Positions 34,789 through 43,998 are shown, counted from the first letter of the stretch. The stretch: DNA of 64,000 nucleotides from Nocardiopsis sp. JB363 (GCF_900143625.1 NZ_FRFF01000167.1:1-64000), one strand, 5' to 3'. The notes: generated from the sequence alone by a model not told the origin. Numbers and translations are program-made.

Positions 34789-36333
34789 ATGAGTTGGACC
34801 GACTACTCGCAGAACGTGCGCATCCGTGACCTCCAGGAGAGCCTGGACAGCGCACACTCACAGATGGCCCACGAGCGCAGCCGCATGCGCTCGGAGCTGG
34901 GACGGCTCAGGGGAAGTCTGGAACAACGACTGGATCGCGTCTCCGCCACCCTGGACGCCTTCATCGAGCTCAGCGACCTGCGCGTCACCCTCACCATGTT
35001 CGACGGTGCCGCCATCGCCCGTCACCGCACCCTCCAGATGATCGACGGCGCGGTCCTGGGGAGTCTGGACCTCGACGACGTGCCCGGATACTGGCTCGTG
35101 CCCGCCGCGCGGGGCCTGCACGCCCTGCTCAACGGCGACCTCGCGCGGGCACGGCTTCGCTTCGACGAGGCCGCCGGCATCGACCCCGAGCGCGCCCGCA
35201 GCTTCAGCGCCCTGGCCTCAGCGCTCACCAGTGCCGAGCACGCCCGGGCGCTGGGAGAGAACACGGCCGCCGACCTCCTCCCCCACCTTCCGGTCCCGGG
35301 CACCCGGTCGACCCGTGGTCAGCGCGCCCTGTGGCTGTTGAGCGCCGACGGTTCCCTCGGCGACGACGCCCGCGAACGACTGCTGCTGTCCACCCTGCGC
35401 CACTGGTCGGCCGAGGGCGTCCGTACGCCGAAGGTGGAAGGCTGGTTCTCTTCCACCCCTTCGTCCGCTGGTCGCCACCCGCGGTCCGATGACGGATTCG
35501 CCGCGCGGTCCGGGGCGGCTCGCCGCCTCGCCGAGGTGCGCGAACGCGTCACCCGCGTCACCACGCTGAGCGGTGAGGACGCCCCGACCGAGGTCTTGGC
35601 CCCCGACCAGGACAGCGCCGACTTCCTCCACGAGACCCTGCGCCTTCTGGTGGAGGAGGGCAGCCCGGAGGAGGCGCCCCTGCTCACCGAGGCCAATCGG
35701 CTGCGCGCGGTGATCGAGGGTTCGGGCAAGGAGATCGTCCTGCCCTCCTGGGGTGAGAGCGTCGAGGAGGTCGGTGCTCTGCTCCAGCGCGACCTGGTCT
35801 CCGAACAGGCGCCCCCGCACCGTCGGACCTTCGCGCTGGTACTGCAACGCGCCACCGTGCTGGAGGGCGCCGAGGAGCTGGCGGCCCGGGCCACCGAACC
35901 GGTGCCCGATCGGACCAGCGTCTCCTTTCGGGGCACCTCCGTCACCATCACCTCCGCCGGCGCGGACCGCGGGCAGCTCGAACAGGCCCGAAAGCGGACC
36001 GAGGTCGCGGCCACCCCGGGCAGCGACTCCCGCACCCTGCTGTGGATCACCGTGGCCACCGCCGGCGTGCTGCTGATCATGTCCCTGCTGACGATGCACG
36101 GTTTCCTGTGGTTGCTGACCCTGGTCGCACTGGGCGGCGTCGGGCTGGCCTACCGCTCCGCTTCCCGGGCGACGGAGGACGCCGCACAGGCGCGTACCCA
36201 CGAGCTGCGCAGGATGGACGAGCGGGTCGAGAAGGCCGTCCGGGAGTGGCGCGACAGCCGGGCCGAGGCCGAGCGGAACCAGGGCGAGGCGAAGGAGGAC
36301 CTCCAGGAGATCCGCCGACTGCTCAACCCGTGA
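34789..36333 (+). CDS. Coiled-coil membrane-associated protein of unknown function
   Basis: A 514-residue protein. Residues 10-55 and 455-510 look like coiled coils (heptads in LQESLDSAHSQMAHERSR and ERNQGEAKEDLQEIRRLL). Two adjacent membrane helices lie at about 415-455 (TLLWITVATAGVLLIMSLL and FLWLLTLVALGGVGLAY). The middle part is helical, with a TPR-like stretch (ARARLRFDEAAGIDPERARSF). I know no function. The ATG at 34789 follows AGGGCGAAGG. Confidence 0.7.
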   Translation: MSWTDYSQNVRIRDLQESLDSAHSQMAHERSRMRSELGRLRGSLEQRLDRVSATLDAFIELSDLRVTLTMFDGAAIARHRTLQMIDGAVLGSLDLDDVPGYWLVPAARGLHALLNGDLARARLRFDEAAGIDPERARSFSALASALTSAEHARALGENTAADLLPHLPVPGTRSTRGQRALWLLSADGSLGDDARERLLLSTLRHWSAEGVRTPKVEGWFSSTPSSAGRHPRSDDGFAARSGAARRLAEVRERVTRVTTLSGEDAPTEVLAPDQDSADFLHETLRLLVEEGSPEEAPLLTEANRLRAVIEGSGKEIVLPSWGESVEEVGALLQRDLVSEQAPPHRRTFALVLQRATVLEGAEELAARATEPVPDRTSVSFRGTSVTITSAGADRGQLEQARKRTEVAATPGSDSRTLLWITVATAGVLLIMSLLTMHGFLWLLTLVALGGVGLAYRSASRATEDAAQARTHELRRMDERVEKAVREWRDSRAEAERNQGEAKEDLQEIRRLLNP

Positions 36334-36351
36334 GGGACTCTCCCCCGGCCC

Positions 36352-37407
36352 CTACAACCACCCGTTGCGTTTGAAGAGCAGGTACAGGACGACACTGAGC
36401 AAGGCCATGCCCGCCAGGGTGATCGGCCAGGTGAACAACCAGTGGAAACCCGGCTGGGGGGCGATGTTCATCCCGTAGACAGAGGAGATGAGCGTGGGCA
36501 CGACCAGGATGCCGCCCCAGGAGGACACCTTCCTCATCACCTCGTTCTGGGCCTGGTCCACGAGGCTGCCCTCCACCGCCATGATGTTCTGCAGCAGCTG
36601 GCGGAAGCCGTCCACGCGTTCGCGGATCGAGGCCACGTGGTCGGCGACGTCGCGCAGGTACTCGCTCAGCCCACCTCGTGGTTCCCCCACCACTCGCTCC
36701 CACCTCGCGGCGAGCCCGTCCAAGACCTCACCGAGAGGATCCACGGCCCGTTGCAGCATGATCACCTCGCGGATCAGGCCGTAGATGCGCCGGGAGACGC
36801 TCTTCTCCTCGTTGAAGACCTGGTTCTCCACCTCGTCCACGTCCTCTTGGAGTCCGGCGACCGTCGGCGCGTAGTCGTCGACCACCCGGTCCAGGACGGC
36901 GTAGACCACCCCGAGCGCGCCCTGGTCCCTCAGGTTCGCGTGTTCGTCCAGGCGGGCGCGGATCCCCTCGAAATCCGGCCCGACCCCGTTTCGGAGGGTG
37001 ACGACGAGGCGATGGGTGGCGAAGACATGGGTCTCACCGACCCGCAGTCTCTCCTCGTCCTCGTCGTAGACCGCGGGACGCAGGGCCGCGAACAGGGTGT
37101 CGCCGTAGGCCTCGATCTTGGGCCGTTGGTGGGCCACGATCGCGTCCTCCACCGCCAGGTGGGGCAGGTCGAAGTGGCGGGCGATCTCCTCCACCTGCTC
37201 ACGGTTGGGTTCGGTCAGCGCGATCCACGCGACCGAGGCGGGGTCGGCGGTGTTCGCCTCGTCGACCTCGGCGAAGGTGTCGACCACACGCGAGGACGCC
37301 CCCTCCCGGTACAGGACGATCCGGCGTTCCCCGGGCGGCGCGTCGACCGGCAGGGCGGCGCCCTCCCTGCCCAGGGCCATGGTGCGCTCGGGCGCGGACT
37401 CGGTCAT
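36352..37407 (-). CDS. corA: CorA-family magnesium/cobalt transport protein
   Basis: A 351-residue channel subunit. The large N-terminal cytoplasmic domain is followed by two C-terminal helices with the SVYGMN selectivity motif between them (VYGMNIAPQPGFHWLF). The length and the final basic KRNGWL tail are typical. The ATG at 37407 has a full AAGGAGG 7 nt upstream. CorA forms pentamers that admit Mg2+ or Co2+; some actinobacterial relatives carry other divalent ions. Confidence 0.92.
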   Translation of the reverse strand: MTESAPERTMALGREGAALPVDAPPGERRIVLYREGASSRVVDTFAEVDEANTADPASVAWIALTEPNREQVEEIARHFDLPHLAVEDAIVAHQRPKIEAYGDTLFAALRPAVYDEDEERLRVGETHVFATHRLVVTLRNGVGPDFEGIRARLDEHANLRDQGALGVVYAVLDRVVDDYAPTVAGLQEDVDEVENQVFNEEKSVSRRIYGLIREVIMLQRAVDPLGEVLDGLAARWERVVGEPRGGLSEYLRDVADHVASIRERVDGFRQLLQNIMAVEGSLVDQAQNEVMRKVSSWGGILVVPTLISSVYGMNIAPQPGFHWLFTWPITLAGMALLSVVLYLLFKRNGWL

Positions 37408-37484
37408 GGGTCGGCCTCCTTCGGTTCTCCCCATGCCCGATCCTGGCCAAGACGGTGGCATTGGGCCAGGAGGACACGCGTTGC

Positions 37485-38132
37485 TCAGTCACCGATCCCG
37501 GAGGCTCGGACGGTGATGTTGAGCCGCCCCCGCAGACCGAGTGCGGGGTCGGCGGTGCCGGGGCGGACCCGGGGCACCCCGTGGTAGGCCATGCGGGAGG
37601 GGCCGCCGAAGACGAACAGGTCGCCGCTGCGCAGTTCGACGTCGGTGTAGGGCCGGTTGCGGTTCTCGGTGTTGCCGAAGCGGAACACGCACGTGTCACC
37701 GAGGCTGGCCGACACCACGGGGGCGCGGGAGAGTTCGTCGCGGTCCTGGTGCATGCCCATGCGGGCGTCGGCGTCGTAGAAGTTGACCAGCGCCACGTCG
37801 TAGGGGTCGCCCTCGTGGAGCGCGCCGTAGGCCTCCCGGACCGCGCGTTCGGCCAGGTCGTCCAGCAGGTCGGGAAAGGGCCGGACGGGCGTTCCGTCGG
37901 GCAGGGCACGGCTGTAGGAAAACGGTTTCCAGTGCCATCCCAGCGAGACCATCGCCACGCTCATGGTCCCGCCGCGCGGCATGGTGTGCCGTCGCATCCC
38001 GGCGGGACCGCGCGCCCACTCACGGCAGTGTTCGAGTAGTTCACGCTGGGCTGGGAAAGGGATCTTCCCGGGCAGGTGGACCGCTCCGGGTGCCACGTTC
38101 ACCGGTGGAGAACCGAACAGGGCGTCGTCCAT
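37485..38132 (-). CDS. alkB: AlkB-type alpha-ketoglutarate-dependent dioxygenase
   Basis: A 215-residue Fe(II)/2-oxoglutarate oxygenase that removes methyl groups from 1-methyladenine and 3-methylcytosine in DNA or RNA. The iron ligands are H128 and D130 (MHQDRDE) and H184; RLNITVR (203-209) supplies the 2-oxoglutarate-binding arginines. Length and the VNFYDADARMGMHQD context match bacterial AlkB. It is transcribed on minus, upstream of corA with a gap of 77 nt, but a functional link is not evident. Confidence 0.92.
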   Translation of the reverse strand: MDDALFGSPPVNVAPGAVHLPGKIPFPAQRELLEHCREWARGPAGMRRHTMPRGGTMSVAMVSLGWHWKPFSYSRALPDGTPVRPFPDLLDDLAERAVREAYGALHEGDPYDVALVNFYDADARMGMHQDRDELSRAPVVSASLGDTCVFRFGNTENRNRPYTDVELRSGDLFVFGGPSRMAYHGVPRVRPGTADPALGLRGRLNITVRASGIGD

Positions 38133-38178
38133 GGACCCATTGTGCCCCGCGCGTGGCGACTTCGCACGGGGCCCGGGT

Positions 38179-39981
38179 TCAGCGTCGGAAGAGGTCGCGG
38201 AGGTTGACGAACAACAGCACCACGACGATGAGGCCGATGGGGACGGTGACGGCGATGCGCCAGTCGGCGATGAAGGCCATCACCACCCCCAAGAGGACCG
38301 CGGTGATCACGACCAGAGCCATCACCCCGGTGAGGTACTGGACGAATCTGCGGCGGGCCACGGAGTCGATGGCGGCGAACGACAGCACGACGCCGAGCAT
38401 CGCCCACAGGGTCATCTGGCCGTCGAGCAGGAACAGGGGCAGTGCCAACGAGATCAGCAACAGCGGGGTGCTCAGGGCCACCCACAGGTGCAGGAATCGG
38501 GTGGTCCGCTGCTCCCCCGAGGCGTAGGGCAGGTGCGGGGCCTTGAGGTGCCCGGTGGGAGAAGGCACCAGCGGGACGTCGCTGTCGAGGGCGCGCGAGT
38601 GGGTGTCGCGTTCGTCCGCGGTCAGGACACGCTTTTCGTAGACCTCGGCGAGTTCCTCCTCCAGCTCCTCGATCCGTTCTTCGTATTCTTGCGAGAGTGC
38701 CCTGGTCTGGGCTTCACGACACAGGACCAAGCGTGCGGACTCCAGCTGCCGCAGTTCGTCACGACGACGAAGGACGTCGGCGTCGTGGGCGCGCACCTTC
38801 CTGTCGAGGGTCCGCACGTGGGCGCGCAGTTCGGCGCGCGCCGCGGTCTCGGTGGGGGCGACCTTCTGCAACCCCACCCAGGCCAGCGGGTCGGCCCAGG
38901 ATCGGCGGATGGTGCCGTCGCGTTCGTAGCGGGGTCCGCTGGGGGCGCGTTCCCCGTCGAAGAAGTCACCGGTGTCGCGTCCCCACAGGCCGCGGAAGCC
39001 CTTGACCCAGGAGGTCTCGTCGTCGATGAGGACGGCGTTCCACTCCCGGTCCCCGCCGGGGCCCAAACGCTCGCCGTCGCCACGGGCGTAGTCGACGAAG
39101 GGCACCCCGATGCCGTGCCGGTTCAGGGCGCTGTCGGCGCGGAAGAGGCGGTTGGTGATCCGCCGCCAGAAGCGGACCAGACCGCGCAGGAACGCCGGGT
39201 CGACCTGGATGAGGTAGTCGCCGGGCAACATCTGGTGGGAGTGGGAGCCGGCACCGACGTAGACCATCGGGTGGTCGCCGTCCCGGTGCAGGTCCGGGTC
39301 CTGCCAGGAACGGCGCAGATCGTCGCCGTGGTACTCGTGCGAGGAGGCGCCGACCCAGACCGGACGGGTGGTGCCGTCGGGGTTCTCCACGACGTAGATG
39401 GTGACGCGTTCCCAGTCGGCCTCGTGGTCGTTGACTCCGCCGTAGATGGTGCGCCAGTCGTTCATCGCGTAGAAGAACCAGTACTGGAGGATGGTGTAGC
39501 CGCCCTCGCGGGTGACGCGTCCGTAGTAGGTGGCGCCCCCGTCGTCGACCCGCTCACGGAAACGGGTGACGGCGGCGAAGGTGAGGCCGCCGGGGACCGC
39601 GCCGCGGATGAGCAGGGACAGCTTCATCAGGATGTCGAGGACACGACCGAGCACGCCCACGGCAGCCAGGCGTCCGCTCTTGGGGATGACCGAGCGCGCG
39701 ATGCCCTTGAAGCGGCGAGCCTCCTCGCGCAGGGTTTCCTCTTGGACGAAGCGCAGGTGCTTGTGGCGGCGCGGCCACTCCTCCTCCGCCTGCGCGAGGC
39801 GATCGAGGGTGAGTTCTCCAACGGGGACGATGACGCTCTCGCGTCCGCCGGGTTCCTCGATCCAGAGACTGCAGTTGCGGACATAGGCGTCCACGTCGGT
39901 GGGGAAGAAGAGTTCGCCCTTGGTGCACATGAGCACCGGTTCGTGGGCGCGCAGAAGTTCGAGGTCAGTTGTCTCGGCCAT
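38179..39981 (-). CDS. Vps62-domain membrane protein
   Basis: A 600-residue protein. The central region (YWFFYAMNDW, GVNDHEADWERVTIYV, ASSHEYHGDDL and VYVGAGSHSHQM, about 165-270) matches the Vps62/DUF946-type fold, with an HEADWE variant of the usual HEGDWE. A coiled coil follows at about 395-450. Four hydrophobic segments close the protein at about 495-595. The N-terminal 100 residues are unique. The function of such bacterial proteins is unknown. The ATG at 39981 is chosen; a GTG four codons earlier is possible. Confidence 0.72.
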   Translation of the reverse strand: MAETTDLELLRAHEPVLMCTKGELFFPTDVDAYVRNCSLWIEEPGGRESVIVPVGELTLDRLAQAEEEWPRRHKHLRFVQEETLREEARRFKGIARSVIPKSGRLAAVGVLGRVLDILMKLSLLIRGAVPGGLTFAAVTRFRERVDDGGATYYGRVTREGGYTILQYWFFYAMNDWRTIYGGVNDHEADWERVTIYVVENPDGTTRPVWVGASSHEYHGDDLRRSWQDPDLHRDGDHPMVYVGAGSHSHQMLPGDYLIQVDPAFLRGLVRFWRRITNRLFRADSALNRHGIGVPFVDYARGDGERLGPGGDREWNAVLIDDETSWVKGFRGLWGRDTGDFFDGERAPSGPRYERDGTIRRSWADPLAWVGLQKVAPTETAARAELRAHVRTLDRKVRAHDADVLRRRDELRQLESARLVLCREAQTRALSQEYEERIEELEEELAEVYEKRVLTADERDTHSRALDSDVPLVPSPTGHLKAPHLPYASGEQRTTRFLHLWVALSTPLLLISLALPLFLLDGQMTLWAMLGVVLSFAAIDSVARRRFVQYLTGVMALVVITAVLLGVVMAFIADWRIAVTVPIGLIVVVLLFVNLRDLFRR

Positions 39982-40134
39982 GATTCGCACCAAGTTAGTG
40001 CATTCGACGCTGTGTGCGCGCTTCGCGGGAACGTGGGACGTGCCATGACCCAGTATGTTTCTTTGTGGAAATCACTTGCCGACATGGAAAGTAAATGTCA
40101 GCATAGAAACATGACGACCACGGGAGGCGTGCAC

Positions 40135-40560
40135 ATGCGCAGGGAAGATGCCTGGGACGCACTGGAACAGGCCCAGGACATGAACGAGAAGGTCCGTCCC
40201 ATGGGCGGTTGGTACGCGTTCTACGGAATCGCGTTCGGGATGACGAGTCTGGGTCTGGTGCTGACCCTGGGCATCACCAACTCCGCCGCCGGAGCCCTCG
40301 TGGCCAGCATGGTGGCCGTGCCGATCATCTGCCTGCTGAGCGTCTACGCGGCGCGACAGCCGGTCAAACCCCTGGGGTACGGCCCACTGCACGTGTGGGG
40401 CATCGCCGTCTGGGGCGTGATCTACGGCGTCGCCCTGTTCGTGGGCATGTACCTCTTCCCCGGAGACCTGCTCTGGTGGGCCCCGATGGCGGTGCTGAGC
40501 GCCCTGCCGACCACGATCACCGGACTGATCGCCCTGCGTCGCAGCAGGAGCACGAAGTGA
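40135..40560 (+). CDS. Small four-helix membrane protein
   Basis: A 141-residue protein with about four hydrophobic segments (GWYAFYGIAFGMTSLGLVL, AAGALVASMVAVPIICLL, WGIAVWGVIYGVALFVG and LWWAPMAVLSALPTTITGL). The ATG at 40135 follows GGGAGG with 7-nt spacing; an ATG at 40111 is in frame. Its last codons overlap the GTG of the next gene by 4 nt. The pair small membrane protein plus winged-helix regulator is common in actinomycetes; the membrane protein's role is unknown. Confidence 0.75.
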   Translation: MRREDAWDALEQAQDMNEKVRPMGGWYAFYGIAFGMTSLGLVLTLGITNSAAGALVASMVAVPIICLLSVYAARQPVKPLGYGPLHVWGIAVWGVIYGVALFVGMYLFPGDLLWWAPMAVLSALPTTITGLIALRRSRSTK

Positions 40561-40889
40561 CCCATCCACGCGTTCGACTGGACGAGGTCATCCACTCCCC
40601 CGTCCGCTTCTCCGTCGTGGCCGCACTGGCCTCGGCCGCCACCATCGAGTTCCGTGTCCTGCGCGACCTGGTGGAGGTCAGCGACTCGGTGTTGTCCAAG
40701 CAGATCGCCACCCTGGAGGAAGCCGAGTACGTCGCGGTGAGCAAGTTCCGGGTGGGGCGGCGTACGCGCACCTCGCTCACGCTGACCTCGCAGGGGCGCA
40801 AGGCCTTCGACCAGCACGTGCGGGCGCTGCGCGACATCGCCGACGGGGTGACGTTCCCCCTGCCCACGGACGACCAGGAGAACGGGTAG
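40557..40889 (+). CDS. Winged-helix transcriptional regulator (HTH_34 / PadR-MarR-like)
   Basis: A 110-residue single-domain DNA-binding protein. RFSVVAALASAATIEFRVLRD, VSDSVLSKQIATLEEAEYVAV (recognition helix) and the wing RRTRTSLTLTSQGRKAF are the family pattern. The GTG at 40557 overlaps the preceding stop (GTGA) and has AGGAG upstream. It probably regulates the operon it shares with the membrane protein. Confidence 0.88.
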   Translation: MTHPRVRLDEVIHSPVRFSVVAALASAATIEFRVLRDLVEVSDSVLSKQIATLEEAEYVAVSKFRVGRRTRTSLTLTSQGRKAFDQHVRALRDIADGVTFPLPTDDQENG

Positions 40890-40920
40890 GGGCGGGCGGC
40901 CGCCTCGGGCCACCCGCCCC
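40889..40920. terminator. Bidirectional terminator
   Basis: GGGGCGGG (40889-40896) and GGCC (40898-40901) pair with GGCC (40908-40911) and CCCGCCCC (40913-40920); one mismatch, 6-nt loop. It lies between the regulator on plus and the exporter on minus. Confidence 0.85.
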
Positions 40921-40925
40921 CGTTC

Positions 40926-41993
40926 TCAGGCCGCGATCCCGCGGCCGGACTCCCGACCCTCGAACCTGGGGGGCTCGGGGGTCGCGATGTGCGCGGGTCC
41001 CCCCACCTGTCTCCCTTCCGCCCGGGTGTGCGGTCCGGGGACGCCGTCCTTCGCCCCCGGACCCGTTCGGATGTGGCGTTCGCGCACCACCTTCTTCTCT
41101 GGGACGGCCGGGCCCGAACCACGGTCGCCTCGCGCCGCCCCGATACCGGCGATCACCACCAGCCCCATACCCACCAGTTGGATGCCGACCGGGGCCTGGC
41201 CGATGATGATCATGCCCATCACCAGGGCCACCGCCGGCTCCAGGCTGGAGAAGGTGCTGTAGCCGGTCCGGCTCATCCGCTGGAGGGCGAGCATCTCCAG
41301 CAGGAACGGCACCATCGGGAACAGCAGCGCGATGAGCAGGGTGAAGCCGATCAGTTCCAGGTTCGGCTCGGCGATCACGCCCGGGGCGCCCAGCGGTGCG
41401 GTGACCACCGCGCCCACCACCATAGACAGGGTCAGCCCGTGTACGGCGCCGAAGCCCGCGCCGACCTTCTGGGTGAGGATGATGTAACCGATCACGCAGA
41501 CCGCTCCGGCGAGCGCGAAGCCGATACCGATCAGGTCCAGGTCGCCGTGCCAGGGGCGGGTCAGGCACACCACGCCGACGACGGCGGCGACGATCCACAC
41601 GAGTTCGCGACGGCGGCGCATCGCGGCCACCGCCACCACGAGGGTGCCGAGGAACTCGATGGAGGTGGCGGTGCCGAGCTCGATCCGCGCCGTCGCCTCG
41701 GAGTAGAACAGCATCATCCCCGCACTCGCTGTGCCCAGGATCACCACCGCACCCAGTTCACGCCGCTTCGCCGCGCGCACGGCCCGCCACAGGGGGCGAC
41801 CACCGATCATGAGCAGCAGCAGCGCGGCCCACGCGAGTCGGAGCCAGGTGACCGTGGCGGGGTCCGCGTGTTCGAAGGCGGTCACGGCCAGCGCGCTGCC
41901 GGTGTGCAGCGTGAACATGCCGATGAGCAGCATCAGAGGGGCCGGGACCCGGAAGCGGGCAGGGCTGAATGAGGGGAGGAAGGAGCGGATCAC
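40926..41993 (-). CDS. EamA/RhtA-like inner-membrane exporter
   Basis: A 355-residue DMT-superfamily protein with ten hydrophobic segments in two EamA repeats (for example ASAGMMLFYSEATARIELGTATSIEF in the first and GYSTFSSLEPAVALVMGMIIIGQ in the second). This resembles RhtA-type amino-acid exporters. A hydrophilic C-terminal tail of about 60 residues is unusual in length. The GTG at 41993 is preferred, because one at 42029 would place the start against the LysR operator; neither has a clear Shine-Dalgarno. It is divergent from a LysR gene. Confidence 0.82.
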   Translation of the reverse strand: MIRSFLPSFSPARFRVPAPLMLLIGMFTLHTGSALAVTAFEHADPATVTWLRLAWAALLLLMIGGRPLWRAVRAAKRRELGAVVILGTASAGMMLFYSEATARIELGTATSIEFLGTLVVAVAAMRRRRELVWIVAAVVGVVCLTRPWHGDLDLIGIGFALAGAVCVIGYIILTQKVGAGFGAVHGLTLSMVVGAVVTAPLGAPGVIAEPNLELIGFTLLIALLFPMVPFLLEMLALQRMSRTGYSTFSSLEPAVALVMGMIIIGQAPVGIQLVGMGLVVIAGIGAARGDRGSGPAVPEKKVVRERHIRTGPGAKDGVPGPHTRAEGRQVGGPAHIATPEPPRFEGRESGRGIAA

Positions 41994-42034
41994 CCGACCA
42001 TTCGATCCAAGCCCTTCGTTTCTGTCCACGAACT

Positions 42035-42052
42035 CATGGTTGATGAACCATG
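42035..42052. promoter_or_regulatory. LysR-type palindromic operator in the divergent promoter
   Basis: CATGGTT (42035-42041), a GATG spacer and AACCATG (42046-42052) form a perfect inverted repeat. It directly precedes the -10-like TAGTTT (42053-42058) of the LysR gene, so binding would both repress the regulator and control the exporter on the other strand. Confidence 0.7.
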
Positions 42053-42064
42053 TAGTTTTGGTGG

Positions 42065-43000
42065 ATGGATTTCACCCGCCTGCGTCTCCTCGTGGAGTTG
42101 GACCGACTCGGCACGATGGCGTCGGTGTCCGAGGTCACAGGCATGAGCACCTCGGCGGTCTCCAAGCACCTCGCCGTCTTGGAGAAGGAGGCGGGGGTGG
42201 ACCTGCTCGCCCCCGACGGACGCCGGGTGCGCCTCACCCCGGCCGGGCGCAGGCTCGCCGAGCACGCGGTCGACATCCTCGCGCGCGTGGAGGCGGCCCA
42301 GGCCGAGTTCGACGGCGAGGCCGACCCGGTGGGCCGCGTCGACCTGGTCATGTACACCTCGGCGGCGCCGATCGTACTGCCGGCGCTACGTCGACTGCGC
42401 CGCGACCACCCGGGGATCGACATCCACCTGACCGAGTACGAATCGGAGCAGGCGCTGGCGCTGTTGCAGGACGGCGAGGCGGATCTGGGGGTGGTGTACC
42501 AGTACAGTCTTCTCCCCCGACGATTCCCGGGGACGTTGACGGTACATCCGGTGGGGACGGAGGGGCTGTTGCTGTCCCAGCCCTCTCATGGGGCGGACAG
42601 CCGTACCCTCACCCGTCGGCGACTGCGCGAGCTGACCGACGCCGCCTGGATCGCCAGTCCCTACCGGGGTGACGAGGAGGCGCTGGTGCACCGGATGTGC
42701 GCCGACGCGGGGTTCACCCCCCGGATCGTGCACCGGATCGACACCTTGGAGCTGTTCGAGGAGCTGGTGGCCACCGGGCTGGGCGTGGGTGTGGTGCCCC
42801 GCCTGTCGACCGTCACCCGTCGAGGCGTGGCCCACGCGCCACTGGGCGAGTTGGGCGGGGTGCGTCAGGTGTACCTGGCCGGGCGTACCGGCGGCTGGTC
42901 CTGGCGGCCGATCCGGGTGGTCGCCGCCTACCTGCACCAGGCCGCCGAGGACGTGCTCGACGACGTCCCGCCCCTGCCGTGGTCCACGGTGCCGGACTGA
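42065..43000 (+). CDS. LysR-family transcriptional regulator
   Basis: A 311-residue regulator. The N-terminal winged helix (ASVSEVTGMSTSAVSKHLAVLEKEAGV) is followed by a periplasmic-binding-protein-like effector domain. The ATG at 42065 is only 6 nt from TAGTTT, so the transcript is probably leaderless. It is divergent from an EamA exporter, which is the likely target. Confidence 0.9.
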   Translation: MDFTRLRLLVELDRLGTMASVSEVTGMSTSAVSKHLAVLEKEAGVDLLAPDGRRVRLTPAGRRLAEHAVDILARVEAAQAEFDGEADPVGRVDLVMYTSAAPIVLPALRRLRRDHPGIDIHLTEYESEQALALLQDGEADLGVVYQYSLLPRRFPGTLTVHPVGTEGLLLSQPSHGADSRTLTRRRLRELTDAAWIASPYRGDEEALVHRMCADAGFTPRIVHRIDTLELFEELVATGLGVGVVPRLSTVTRRGVAHAPLGELGGVRQVYLAGRTGGWSWRPIRVVAAYLHQAAEDVLDDVPPLPWSTVPD

Positions 43001-43016
43001 CCGGTGCGGCGCCGAC

Positions 43017-43063
43017 CCCTTCGCGATCGCGGCCCGACCGGGTCAGCCCGCGATCGCGAAGGG
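43017..43063. terminator. Bidirectional terminator between two LysR genes
   Basis: A perfect 16-bp stem, CCCTTCGCGATCGCGG (43017-43032) with CCGCGATCGCGAAGGG (43048-43063), has a 15-nt loop. The right arm lies inside the last codons of the second LysR gene. Confidence 0.92.
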
Positions 43064-43972
43064 ACCCACCGATGGCACCGGCACCTTGCTGGCGGCCTCA
43101 CGGACCGCGGTGAGCAGGGGTTCGGGTGTGGCCCCGGCCCGAGAGAGCACGATGACGTGCCGGCGGGCGGTCTCGCGCACCCCGCGTACGACGATCTGCG
43201 GGTGGTGGAGGCCGGTCCAGGCCAGACGGGGCATCAGGGCGACCCCCAGGCCCGCTTGGACCATGGAGAACACGGCGCTGAAGTCGTCGACGGTGTGCAC
43301 CACGCGCGGCTGGAAGCCTGCCTGGTTGGCGGCGGCGGTCACGCAGGCGTGCCAGGCCGTGCCAGGTGCGGACATGATCCAGTCCTCCTCGGCCAGGTCG
43401 TCGGCCAGGTGGAGGCTGGTGCGCGTGGCCAGGGGGTGTTGGTAGGGCAGGATCGCGTCGAAGAGCTCGACCATCACCCGGTCGGTGCGAAAGTCCGGGT
43501 CACCGGCGGCCGGCAGGTGGCTGGAGGACATGGTGACGGCCACGTCCAGTCGGCCCGAGCGCACCATCTCGGCGCTCTCCTCCGGTTCGGCCTGCACGAC
43601 CTCGAAGCTCCACCCGGGGTGGCTGTCGCGCAGCCGGGCCAGGGCGGGCGCCACCAGGTCGCTGATGCCGGTGGAGAAGGAGCCGACGCGAACGACGCCG
43701 CGGTCTCCGCCGGAGTACTCGGCGAGGTCGGCGGTGGCGCGTTCCATCTCCGCGAAGATCACGTGCGCGCGTTTGAGCAGCACGCGGGCGGCCCCGGTGA
43801 GTAGGAAACGTCGGCCCTGACGTTCCACCAGTGGGACACCCGTCTCTTTGGCCAGGGCGGCCAGCTGTTGGGAGACGGCAGAAGGTGTGACGCTGAGCGC
43901 CTCCGCGGTGGCGGCCACCGTGCGGTGGTGGTCGAGGGCCTGGAGGAGCTGCAAACGCCGGACATCGATCAT
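43043..43972 (-). CDS. LysR-family transcriptional regulator
   Basis: A 309-residue regulator with HTH TVAATAEALSVTPSAVSQQLAALAKETGV and the usual effector domain. It is convergent with the other LysR gene and divergent from a GNAT acetyltransferase gene. A TTATGG-N5-CCATAA palindrome stands 10 nt upstream of its ATG, a position typical of LysR autoregulation. Confidence 0.9.
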   Translation of the reverse strand: MIDVRRLQLLQALDHHRTVAATAEALSVTPSAVSQQLAALAKETGVPLVERQGRRFLLTGAARVLLKRAHVIFAEMERATADLAEYSGGDRGVVRVGSFSTGISDLVAPALARLRDSHPGWSFEVVQAEPEESAEMVRSGRLDVAVTMSSSHLPAAGDPDFRTDRVMVELFDAILPYQHPLATRTSLHLADDLAEEDWIMSAPGTAWHACVTAAANQAGFQPRVVHTVDDFSAVFSMVQAGLGVALMPRLAWTGLHHPQIVVRGVRETARRHVIVLSRAGATPEPLLTAVREAASKVPVPSVGPFAIAG

Positions 43973-43981
43973 GAACCCAAG

Positions 43982-43998
43982 TTATGGCAGGACCATAA
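43982..43998. promoter_or_regulatory. Palindromic site upstream of the second LysR gene
   Basis: TTATGG (43982-43987) and CCATAA (43993-43998) are separated by 5 nt, giving the T-N11-A-like layout of LysR sites. The remaining intergenic stretch to 44268 is comparatively AT-rich (about 44075-44165) and shows no other gene. Confidence 0.55.

Noticed and set aside
37963-40134. Upstream extension of the small membrane protein frame to 865 codons
   Set aside because: The first 720 codons are antisense to the AlkB and Vps62-type genes; the ATG with GGGAGG at 40135 marks the real start.
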